Shown in pieces: positions 1-5,125 of a stretch of 6,642 nucleotides of DNA (position 1 is the first letter of the stretch; each line of letters starts with the position of its first letter). Source of the DNA: Deltaproteobacteria bacterium (GTDB taxonomy: Bacteria > Desulfobacterota > Dissulfuribacteria > Dissulfuribacterales > S140-46); NCBI GenBank assembly GCA_015491585.1, contig WFVQ01000236.1, positions 1-6,642 on the forward strand. The letters run 5' to 3'. The position numbers were made by a program, and so were the translations under genes. The notes under the pieces were generated by a model. It saw only the letters and a program-made list of their open reading frames with translations, was not told the origin of the DNA and ran no database searches.

Positions 1-234
1 ATCCAGGCGCTCAGGAAGGCTATGGAGGGCGACGACGTCCAGACCATAAAGAGCACCCAGGACGACCTGATGCAGGCAGCCCACAAGGTGGCGGAGCTGA
101 TGTATCAGCAGGCAACGGCAGGTTCAGCATCGGCAGGAGGCGAGGCATCTGGTTCCTCCGGCTCTGGCGGCCAGCAGCGCGGCGGCTCCGGTGACGACGA
201 CGTGGTTGATGCCGACTTCGAAGAGGTAAAGTGA
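1..234 (+). CDS. dnaK: Chaperone protein DnaK (Hsp70), C-terminal fragment
   Basis: Only the last 77 codons are present; the frame is open from base 1 and ends at TGA 232-234. The visible part starts in the helical lid of the substrate-binding domain (ALRKAMEGDD, then a helix containing DDLMQAAHKVAELMYQQ). It continues into a Gly/Ser/Ala-rich flexible linker and ends in the acidic tail DDDVVDADFEEVK, which is typical of proteobacterial DnaK. DnaK is the cytoplasmic ATP-dependent Hsp70 that works with DnaJ and GrpE in folding and stress recovery. The nucleotide-binding domain lies outside the window. A strong terminator follows at once, so this is the last gene of its transcript and no dnaJ follows on this side. 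The identification rests mainly on the tail and the lid pattern. Confidence 0.93.
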   Translation: MQALRKAMEGDDVQTIKSTQDDLMQAAHKVAELMYQQATAGSASAGGEASGSSGSGGQQRGGSGDDDVVDADFEEVK

Positions 235-246
235 TACTTACAAACC

Positions 247-280
247 AAGGGGGTCTGGATTCCCACCAGACCCCTTTTTT
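247..280 (+). terminator. Intrinsic terminator of dnaK
   Basis: A perfect 9-bp stem, GGGGTCTGG (250-258) with CCAGACCCC (266-274), encloses a 7-nt loop and is followed directly by six T (275-280). It starts about 13 bp after the dnaK stop codon and should end the dnaK transcript before the mipA control region. Confidence 0.93.
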
Positions 281-296
281 GTTGACAGCAAACAAA

Positions 297-320
297 TTTG
301 AGCTATTTGATCTACTTTGA
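297..320 (+). repeat. Three phased TTTGA direct repeats upstream of the mipA promoter
   Basis: TTTGA occurs at 297-301, 306-310 and 316-320, with starts 9 and 10 bp apart. Following bases are partly shared (GCTA, TCTAC, CCAA). Short direct repeats near one helical turn apart upstream of a sigma70 promoter are typical of OmpR-type response-regulator sites. The region is AT-rich, so chance is possible, and the assignment to a regulator class is inference. Confidence 0.35.
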
Positions 321-326
321 CCAATA

Positions 327-345
327 GATAATTAAAGCAATTATC
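327..345. promoter_or_regulatory. Inverted repeat, possible Fur-like operator
   Basis: GATAATT (327-333) and AATTATC (339-345) form a perfect 7-bp inverted repeat with a 5-bp centre, 19 bp in all. Compared with the classical 19-bp Fur consensus GATAATGATAATCATTATC, I count 14 identical positions, including both outer hexamers. It lies 14 bp upstream of the mipA -35 element, not over the core promoter, so its effect (repression or activation) cannot be read. A different AT-rich operator is possible. Confidence 0.4.
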
Positions 346-359
346 ATTTAATTCTATGC

Positions 360-388
360 TTGACTCTATAAGAATCGAGCTATATACT
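360..388 (+). promoter_or_regulatory. Sigma70-type promoter of the MipA/OmpV gene
   Basis: The -35 element is TTGACT (360-365) and the -10 element is TATACT (383-388), with a 17-bp spacer; each hexamer differs from consensus at one base. Transcription would begin near 395, giving a leader of about 30 nt. A consensus Shine-Dalgarno AAGGAGG (414-420) lies 5 nt before the ATG at 426. This suggests strong expression when not repressed. Confidence 0.8.
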
Positions 389-425
389 CTATTGAAATTT
401 TTAAGGCTGAAATAAGGAGGACGAG

Positions 426-1253
426 ATGAAGTTCAAGTTGACCATTGCAGTAGCAGCGATGATAGTAGGATGCGCCTTGGCGCTAGCGCCGGGCCATGCC
501 AAGGCCGACGGTTTAGAGTTTGCCGTTGACCAGATGCCCCATATGGTGGGCATCGGGGTAGGGATTGTACCTGACTACGAGGGATCTGACGATTATACCT
601 TTGCCGCGGCTCCATACGCCAAGTTCAAACTCAACGGCACAGAGCGCTATTTTCTGGTAAAGGGATACGAAATTCAGGCTAATGTTATGGACCATCCGTG
701 GTTCAGGTTCGGCCCCTCCCTCAACTATAGATTTGGCCGTGATGACGACGTTGACGACGACGTAGTTTCCAAGATGGAAGAAATAGACGACACCGTTGAG
801 GCAGGGGGCTTTATAGGCGTTGAGTTCATAGACAAGACCAATCCCAGAAGAAGGTTCCTGGCCAATGTCGATGTCCTCGCCGACGTTGGAGACGAGCACG
901 AGGGCTACACGGTCTCATTCAATGCCAGATGCTGGCATCCCATTACTAGGGCCCTTGATTATGGTGCCGGCCTCACCGTCGTATATGCAGACGACAACTA
1001 TATGGAGACCTATTTTGGGGTCAATGCCAATGACTCGGCCGCTTCGGGGCTGCCTATCTTCGATGCCAGCAGTGGCGTCAAAGACGTCAGGATCAATCAG
1101 ATGCTCATCTTCCATTACAACCGCAATTGGCACGTAGGGGCGGGGCTTCAGTACCGTAGGCTCCTCACCGATGCAGAGGACAGCCCTGTGGTTGACGACC
1201 GCGGGGACGAAAACCAGTGGTTAGCCGGAATCGGGATAGGATACAGCTGGTAA
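426..1253 (+). CDS. MipA/OmpV family outer-membrane protein
   Basis: This 275-residue protein is predicted to be an outer-membrane beta-barrel. An N-terminal signal peptide (MKFK, hydrophobic stretch 5-21) probably ends at AKA-DG after residue 27. Family hallmarks are GVGIVPDYEGSDDY near residue 45, GPSLNYRFGRDDDVDD near 97, EAGGF, YFGVNA, a GVKDVR stretch, and a C-terminal RLLTDAEDSPVV followed by GIGIGYSW. The family includes E. coli MipA, described as a scaffold for murein enzymes, and Vibrio OmpV; the exact role here is unknown. The last residue is Trp, where Phe is the usual barrel-targeting residue. The start is supported by a perfect ribosome binding site. The gene is alone between two terminators, with its own promoter and possible operators upstream. 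The family call is secure; the function is not. Confidence 0.88.
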   Translation: MKFKLTIAVAAMIVGCALALAPGHAKADGLEFAVDQMPHMVGIGVGIVPDYEGSDDYTFAAAPYAKFKLNGTERYFLVKGYEIQANVMDHPWFRFGPSLNYRFGRDDDVDDDVVSKMEEIDDTVEAGGFIGVEFIDKTNPRRRFLANVDVLADVGDEHEGYTVSFNARCWHPITRALDYGAGLTVVYADDNYMETYFGVNANDSAASGLPIFDASSGVKDVRINQMLIFHYNRNWHVGAGLQYRRLLTDAEDSPVVDDRGDENQWLAGIGIGYSW

Positions 1254-1274
1254 AAGACCGCTACGATATGAACA

Positions 1275-1301
1275 AAAAAGGCCCCGTAAAGGGGCCTTTT
1301 T
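1275..1301. terminator. Bidirectional terminator between convergent genes
   Basis: AAAAAGGCCCC (1275-1285), loop GTAAA, then GGGGCCTTTTT (1291-1301). The A-tract on the left becomes a T-tract on the minus strand. The hairpin can therefore end both the MipA/OmpV gene (stop at 1253) and the minus-strand PP-loop gene, whose stop codon is at 1315-1317. Confidence 0.93.
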
Positions 1302-1314
1302 ATTTTCATCACAC

Positions 1315-2043
1315 TTAATCTGGCGGCAGCAAGTACTCGGTGCGCACATTGCATAAGGCGTGCATGATGTTCCCCCTGGCCTTCCGGTTAGCCTTGAAGA
1401 CCCTTTCGAGCATCTCCCTTATCTCGCTCCTCTTGGTGGCGCCGGAGCTGGGACAGGGATTCTCCACCAGCGGGAGTTCCAACTCTCCCGCCAATCGCCT
1501 GACCGATGCGCCGTCCACCAGGGATAGGGGACGGATAATGGTAATAAGCCCTTTGAACATCTCCTGGCGCGGAAGCATGGTGCTCATCTCTCCGCTGTAG
1601 ATCACATTCATGAAAAAGGTCTCGATGATATCGTCTTGATTGTGACCGAACGCGATCTTATTGCAGCCCAAGTGGTGCGCGAGCTGGAACAGCCGCTTCC
1701 GCCTGAGCATGGAGCAGAGAAAGCATGGACTCTTCTTCCTGTTGGCCGGGCTGTGGGCATAAGGTCCGAAGCCGGTCTCCTCGAAATGGTATCCCAGCCC
1801 GGTGCCGGATAAATAGGCGAGGAGCGGACTGTATTCGGCCCCGAACCCCATGTCCAGGTGGATGGGCAGAAGTTGGAACCTGATCGGGGCCTTTTTCTGC
1901 CACTCCATGAGAAACCAGAGCATCATCATGGAATCGGCCCCTCCGGAGACCGCAACGGCTATCCTGTCTCCGTGGTTCAAGAGTCCGTACCGGTGTATAG
2001 CCTTTCCAACCAGCCTGTTAACGGCCTTTCGCAGAAATCCCAT
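1315..2043 (-). CDS. TtcA-like PP-loop ATPase, probable tRNA thiolation protein
   Basis: This 242-residue cytoplasmic protein belongs to the N-type ATP-pyrophosphatase superfamily. The PP-loop SGGADS is at residues 33-38, after the strand RIAVAV. A CFLC pair (107-110) lies in PCFLCSMLRRK, followed by GHNQDDIIET (133-142). A third cysteine, C197, occurs in NPCPSSG. In TtcA three cysteines (a CxxC pair and a later Cys) hold the [4Fe-4S] cluster used to make 2-thiocytidine at tRNA position 32, and all three are matched here. It is shorter than E. coli TtcA (about 311 residues), and the PP-loop has Ala where TtcA has Lys, so a related tRNA or sulfur-transfer target is possible. No clear Shine-Dalgarno precedes the ATG at 2043. 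It is convergent with the MipA/OmpV gene and divergent from mltG. Confidence 0.8.
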   Translation of the reverse strand: MGFLRKAVNRLVGKAIHRYGLLNHGDRIAVAVSGGADSMMMLWFLMEWQKKAPIRFQLLPIHLDMGFGAEYSPLLAYLSGTGLGYHFEETGFGPYAHSPANRKKSPCFLCSMLRRKRLFQLAHHLGCNKIAFGHNQDDIIETFFMNVIYSGEMSTMLPRQEMFKGLITIIRPLSLVDGASVRRLAGELELPLVENPCPSSGATKRSEIREMLERVFKANRKARGNIMHALCNVRTEYLLPPD

Positions 2044-2077
2044 TCATATACCCGTCTAAAGCCCTGGACGGAACGAG

Positions 2078-2106
2078 TTGCCGCCCGGCCCGCCTTGGGC
2101 TATCCT
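2078..2106 (+). promoter_or_regulatory. Possible sigma70 promoter for mltG
   Basis: TTGCCG (2078-2083) and TATCCT (2101-2106) are separated by 17 bp. Each hexamer matches consensus at four of six positions. Transcription would start near 2113, about 19 nt before the mltG ATG. The spacer is GC-rich, so this would be a modest promoter. Confidence 0.4.
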
Positions 2107-2131
2107 TCCCGTAACTCCCTAAAAGAGAGAA

Positions 2132-3157
2132 ATGGACAAACAACGGTCACCTATCAAGGACATCGCCTGGCTTTTCGCACCCTACTTCGTCTTCCTTGGG
2201 TGCTACATCTCCTGGAACCACCTCTCCAGTCCGGTCTCCCAGCATGTAGAGGAGAAGATAGTGACCGTTCCCCAGGGCGCCACGTTCAACGAAGTGGCCC
2301 GCCTACTATATAGGGAAAGGATCATAAGGTCACCCTACCCCTTCACCATCATCGCATATCTGAGAGGGGACACCACCAGGATCAAGGCGGGCCAGTACCG
2401 GCTGTCGGGCAGCATGACCCCTGCCCAAGTCCTGGATGTTCTGGTCTCAGGCCGCGTTATCCAATTGGTGTTCACCATACCTGAGGGCTTCAACATATAT
2501 GACATCGCCGACCTCCTCCAGCGCTCTGGATTGGCCAGAAAAGAGGATTTCCTCCGTCTTGTCCACGACCCCGGATTCCTGAAGGCCATGAAGATCCCGG
2601 GACCCAGCGCCGAAGGATTCCTCTATCCAGACACCTATTTCATCCCCGCGGGCATGGGCCTGAAGGAGCTCACATCCATGTTCGTCAACCAGTTCTGGAC
2701 GGTATGGCGCGAAAAAGGGTTCGGAAAGCGCTTGAAAGAAACTGACCGCGATCTCTTTACGGTGATCACCCTGGCTTCGATAGTAGAGAAGGAGACCAGG
2801 CTGGACAAGGAACGCCCGCTCATCGCCAGCGTGTTCTGGAACCGGCTGAAACGGGGCATGCCCCTCCAGGCGGACCCAACGGTCTTCTACGGAATACTCG
2901 TTGAGACCCACAAGAGGAAAAGACGGCTGCGTTGGCGCGACCTGCGGCGCAGGACCCCGTACAACACCTACAAGATCAAGGGGCTGCCCAAGGGCCCCAT
3001 CTGCAATCCAGGCAAGGAGTCGATCCGGGCCGTGCTGTGGCCTGCAAACACCAACTATCTTTATTTCGTATCAAAGAACAACGGAACCCACCACTTCTCG
3101 GCGACGCTAAAGGAACACAACCGCGCAGTGAACCGGTACCAGAAGCGCCGCCGCTAA
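2132..3157 (+). CDS. mltG: Endolytic murein transglycosylase MltG (YceG family)
   Basis: MltG is a membrane-anchored lytic transglycosylase that cuts nascent glycan strands and so limits their length. This 341-residue protein has a short cytoplasmic start, one transmembrane segment (about 11-27), and a LysM-like region (about 42-118: VTVPQGATFNEVARLL, then FTIPEGFNIYDIADLL). The YceG catalytic domain has EGFLYPDTY (161-169), LASIVEKET (214-222) with the probable catalytic Glu E219, RGMPLQADPTV, PYNTYKIKGLPKGPI (276-290), and a C-terminal YLYFVSKNNGTHHFS. Length is normal. The segment at about 260-274 (THKRKRRLRWRDLRR) is unusually basic. The start ATG has only a weak purine-rich ribosome site (AGAGA, 2124-2128). 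It lies just upstream of the dcw operon, which fits its wall-synthesis role. Confidence 0.95.
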   Translation: MDKQRSPIKDIAWLFAPYFVFLGCYISWNHLSSPVSQHVEEKIVTVPQGATFNEVARLLYRERIIRSPYPFTIIAYLRGDTTRIKAGQYRLSGSMTPAQVLDVLVSGRVIQLVFTIPEGFNIYDIADLLQRSGLARKEDFLRLVHDPGFLKAMKIPGPSAEGFLYPDTYFIPAGMGLKELTSMFVNQFWTVWREKGFGKRLKETDRDLFTVITLASIVEKETRLDKERPLIASVFWNRLKRGMPLQADPTVFYGILVETHKRKRRLRWRDLRRRTPYNTYKIKGLPKGPICNPGKESIRAVLWPANTNYLYFVSKNNGTHHFSATLKEHNRAVNRYQKRRR

Positions 3158-3162
3158 ACCAT

Positions 3163-3178
3163 CCCACTTTCTACCACC
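3163..3178 (-). promoter_or_regulatory. Inverted distal copy of the MraZ operator core
   Basis: Read on the minus strand, 3178 to 3163 is GGTGGTAGAAAGTGGG. It matches 15 of 16 bases of GGTGGGAGAAAGTGGG at 3353-3368 in the mraZ promoter. It keeps two TGG boxes at 10-bp spacing (TGGTA, TGGGA) and the AAAGTGG core. It begins 6 bp after the mltG stop codon, with centres 190 bp apart and opposite orientation. The match is visible directly; MraZ binding is inferred. Confidence 0.5.
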
Positions 3179-3316
3179 CCGCAAGAATGGCTCTCGTTAC
3201 AGGCTCAAATGGCCGCATATGGTGATAAAGGCAGTTTTGGGCCGGTTCAGCGAGTTTCGCAGAGCTTACCCTGTAATTCATCTATATTTTTTGCTTTTTG
3301 CGGAAGAAAAAACTTC

Positions 3317-3345
3317 TTGACACCGCGAAACCCTATTTCTATAGT
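3317..3345 (+). promoter_or_regulatory. Sigma70 promoter of the dcw operon (mraZ promoter)
   Basis: A perfect -35 TTGACA (3317-3322) is separated by 17 bp from TATAGT (3340-3345). An A/T-rich tract at 3285-3312 lies directly upstream and could act as an UP element. Transcription would start near 3352, giving a leader of about 35 nt to the GTG at 3387. This is the only strong promoter I see for the mraZ-rsmH-ftsL-ftsI-murE run. Confidence 0.85.
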
Positions 3346-3378
3346 GGAGATCGGTGGGAGAAAGTGGGGCAAAGGGGA
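3345..3378 (+). promoter_or_regulatory. MraZ boxes, autoregulatory operator
   Basis: TGGAG (3345), TGGGA (3355) and TGGGG (3365) start exactly 10 bp apart. A degenerate fourth, AGGGGA, starts at 3373. E. coli MraZ is known to bind TGGGN repeats separated by 5 nt upstream of mraZ, and mycoplasma MraZ prefers an AAAGTG core, which occurs here at 3361-3366. The array begins on the last base of the -10 element, covers the expected start site, and ends in the mraZ ribosome binding site. Bound MraZ should therefore block transcription. Confidence 0.8.
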
Positions 3379-3386
3379 ATGTTCTG

Positions 3387-3827
3387 GTGTTCCGAGGGCG
3401 TTCGACACATGTTCTTGACTCTAAGGGCCGTCTGAGTATTCCTGCGCGGTTCCGCGAGGTGCTCAAGAGCCAGTACGACGAGCGCCTCATGGTCACCAAC
3501 CTGCCCAACTGCCTGGTAGCGTATCCACTGGATGTCTGGAAGAAGATCGAGGACAAGTTCACCAGCTACGACATCGCTCCGCCAAAGGTGCAACTCTTCC
3601 AGCGCTATTTTCTGGCCTCGGCGGTGATGTGCAACCTCGACTCCCACGGACGGATCCTGATCCCGTCTGCCCTTAGGGAGGAGGCCGGCCTCAACAAGGA
3701 CGTGGTTCTGCTGGGCATCCTCAACCGCTTCGAGATCTGGGACAAGGATGCCCTGGAATCCGAGCTCCAGAAGGCAAGGGAAAATGTGGACGAACTCAGC
3801 GAATTCGTCGCATCCCTCTCGATCTGA
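3387..3827 (+). CDS. mraZ: Transcriptional regulator MraZ
   Basis: MraZ is the DNA-binding repressor that opens the dcw cluster and controls it, including its own gene. The protein is 146 residues, normal for the family, and has two SpoVT/AbrB-like repeats. The first carries DSKGRLSIPARF (11-22) and the second DSHGRILIPSALRE (85-98); each has the DxxGR motif linked to DNA binding in ring-shaped MraZ oligomers. I chose GTG 3387 because it places FRGR right after the start, as in other MraZ proteins, and because AAAGGGGA (3371-3378) lies a suitable distance upstream. An in-frame GTG at 3354 would add 11 unfamiliar residues and leave almost no leader. The 3' end appears to overlap the start of rsmH. 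Confidence 0.95.
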   Translation: MFRGRSTHVLDSKGRLSIPARFREVLKSQYDERLMVTNLPNCLVAYPLDVWKKIEDKFTSYDIAPPKVQLFQRYFLASAVMCNLDSHGRILIPSALREEAGLNKDVVLLGILNRFEIWDKDALESELQKARENVDELSEFVASLSI

Positions 3828-4728
3828 CGCCCTTCTCAGGGTCCATGTGCCAGTGCTCGTCGAGGAGGTAACCTCCCTTCTGTGCACCGGCAGCGGGGGC
3901 ACTTTCGTCGATGGGACCCTCGGCCTTGGAGGGCACACTGAGGCCATCATGGAGAGATGTGTACCGGACCACATGTTCTGTTTCGAATGGGACCGCGCCA
4001 CACTGGAGCTGGCCAGAGAGAGGCTCCACCCTTGGAAGGATAAGATCGAGTTTTTCCACGGCAGCTTCACAACGATTCCGGAGGCCTTGGAGTCCAGGAA
4101 TATCAAGGGGATAAGGGGCATATTGCTGGACATAGGCCTCTCCTCCTTTCTGATAGAGGAGAGCGGCAGGGGCTTCAGCTTCCAGCGCAAAGAACCCTTG
4201 GACATGCGGATGGACACCAGGAGAAGCACCACCGCCAGGGACCTGGTAAACGAACTGCCACAGGAACAGCTCAAGGAGATCCTCATCAATTATGGAGAAG
4301 AGAGATGGGCACACCGCATAGCCCAGTTCATCGTAGAGAGGCGAAGACAGGCCCCGATCGAGACCTCTGCGGAACTGGCCGATCTGGTGGCCAGCGCCAT
4401 CCCCAGGCGCTTCCATCCCAGGAGGCTCCATCCAGCTACCAGGACCTTCCAGGCCCTGAGGATCGCCGTGAATCAAGAGCTGGAAAACCTGAAGTCGGCC
4501 CTGGACTCCCTGCCGTCGTGCCTGGAGCCGGGGGGCAGGCTGGCCATCATCTCTTTTCACTCCCTTGAGGACAGATTGGTGAAGCGGGCATTCATGGATG
4601 ATCCGAGGCTGAAGAGGATAACAAAACGGCCGGTCACCGCCTCTCAGGAGGAGATCGAGGCCAATCCCCGCGCCAGGAGCGCCAAATTGAGGGTGGCCGA
4701 GCGCATATGGGCGCCCTCGCCTGAATAG
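3784..4728 (+). CDS. rsmH: 16S rRNA (cytosine(1402)-N(4))-methyltransferase RsmH
   Basis: RsmH (MraW) uses S-adenosylmethionine to methylate N4 of C1402 in the 16S rRNA decoding centre. Counting from ATG 3784 the protein has 314 residues, close to E. coli's 313. It shows HVPVLVEEV (21-29), the SAM motif VDGTLGLGGHT (42-52), GILLDIGLSS (112-121), RGFSF and PLDMRMD (129-144), RTFQALRIAVNQEL, and the C-terminal ISFHSLEDRLVKRAF (around 257-270). The start is uncertain. ATG 3784 overlaps mraZ by 44 nt in another frame and has AAGGG just 3 nt upstream. GTG 3847 lies 19 nt past the mraZ stop and gives 293 residues, but would drop the conserved His of HVPVL. Either way translation is probably coupled to mraZ. 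Confidence 0.94.
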   Translation: MWTNSANSSHPSRSDALLRVHVPVLVEEVTSLLCTGSGGTFVDGTLGLGGHTEAIMERCVPDHMFCFEWDRATLELARERLHPWKDKIEFFHGSFTTIPEALESRNIKGIRGILLDIGLSSFLIEESGRGFSFQRKEPLDMRMDTRRSTTARDLVNELPQEQLKEILINYGEERWAHRIAQFIVERRRQAPIETSAELADLVASAIPRRFHPRRLHPATRTFQALRIAVNQELENLKSALDSLPSCLEPGGRLAIISFHSLEDRLVKRAFMDDPRLKRITKRPVTASQEEIEANPRARSAKLRVAERIWAPSPE

Positions 4729-4758
4729 AGACGGAAGGAACAGAGGAAGGAGGGTAAA

Positions 4759-5112
4759 ATGTTCATGAAGTCAGCCACTCTCAGGATGCCGCAGAGGCGT
4801 TATTTCGGCGCCGTACCGCGCCAGTCCGGGAATAGCGCGCAATCCCGTCCCTTATTCTCAAGGCTCGACAAGGGACTGCTCTTCTCGTGTATCTCCCTGC
4901 TCATCATAGCTGTATGGCTCAATGTCTCCATACGCAACGTCTCGTCGGCCATCTCGGGGCTGAAGGCCGAGAGAATCCGGCTGGAAGCCAGCCGGACTCG
5001 GCTGGAGGCAGAGATGGAGAAGGCGACCAGCAGGGAAAACCTGGCAAGGCTGGGGAAACGCTTAGGCCTTCACGCTCCTGGACCAGGCGAGCTGGCTATA
5101 TTGAGAGATTAG
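4759..5112 (+). CDS. ftsL: FtsL-like cell division protein
   Basis: The protein is 117 residues and bitopic. It has a basic cytoplasmic tail (1-38), one transmembrane helix (about 39-56, LLFSCISLLIIAVWLNV), then a heptad-rich periplasmic coiled coil (about 57-92, SSAISGLKAERIRLEAS onward). A short end follows with LGKRLGLHAPGPGELAIL, a pattern seen in FtsL/DivIC-type proteins. FtsL forms a complex with FtsB and FtsQ and helps activate FtsWI in the divisome. FtsL sequences are poorly conserved, so the call rests on topology, the LGL-P-GE end, and the position between rsmH and the ftsI-position gene. A strong Shine-Dalgarno AAGGAGGG (4747-4754) precedes ATG 4759; the in-frame ATG 4765 is also possible. 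Confidence 0.85.
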   Translation: MFMKSATLRMPQRRYFGAVPRQSGNSAQSRPLFSRLDKGLLFSCISLLIIAVWLNVSIRNVSSAISGLKAERIRLEASRTRLEAEMEKATSRENLARLGKRLGLHAPGPGELAILRD

Positions 5113-5125
5113 ACGGTCGCGCGGG

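Noticed and set aside
282..309. TTGACA (282-287) with TATTTG (304-309) as a second mipA promoter
   Set aside because: The -35 is perfect but the -10 is poor, the spacer is 16 bp, and a much better promoter exists at 360-388.
462..473. Lipobox-like IVGC at residues 13-16 of the MipA/OmpV-family protein
   Set aside because: The hydrophobic stretch continues past the Cys and a good signal peptidase I site (AKA-DG) follows at residue 27. The mature protein is a beta-barrel, not a lipoprotein.
3210..3242. Further TGG boxes (TGGCC at 3210, TGGTG at 3220, TGGGC at 3238) as extra MraZ sites
   Set aside because: Two are 10 bp apart, but flanks are unlike the proximal operator and the third is out of phase. 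Too weak to annotate.
3285..3312. Weak A/T hairpin (TTTTT...AAAAA) as an mltG terminator
   Set aside because: The stem is only A-T pairs with no GC core and no following T-tract. It is better read as the A/T-rich region upstream of the mraZ promoter.
3354..3386. Longer MraZ start at GTG 3354 (11 extra residues)
   Set aside because: It would leave an almost leaderless mRNA, place coding sequence over the MraZ boxes, and add residues not seen before FRGR in the family. GTG 3387 has a ribosome site and gives normal length.
3339..4289. Long minus-strand open frame opposite mraZ and rsmH
   Set aside because: It lies antisense to two clearly conserved genes, has no recognisable domain, and reflects the lack of stops in GC-rich DNA. 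The same applies to minus-strand frames at 3796-4560 and 5282-6106.
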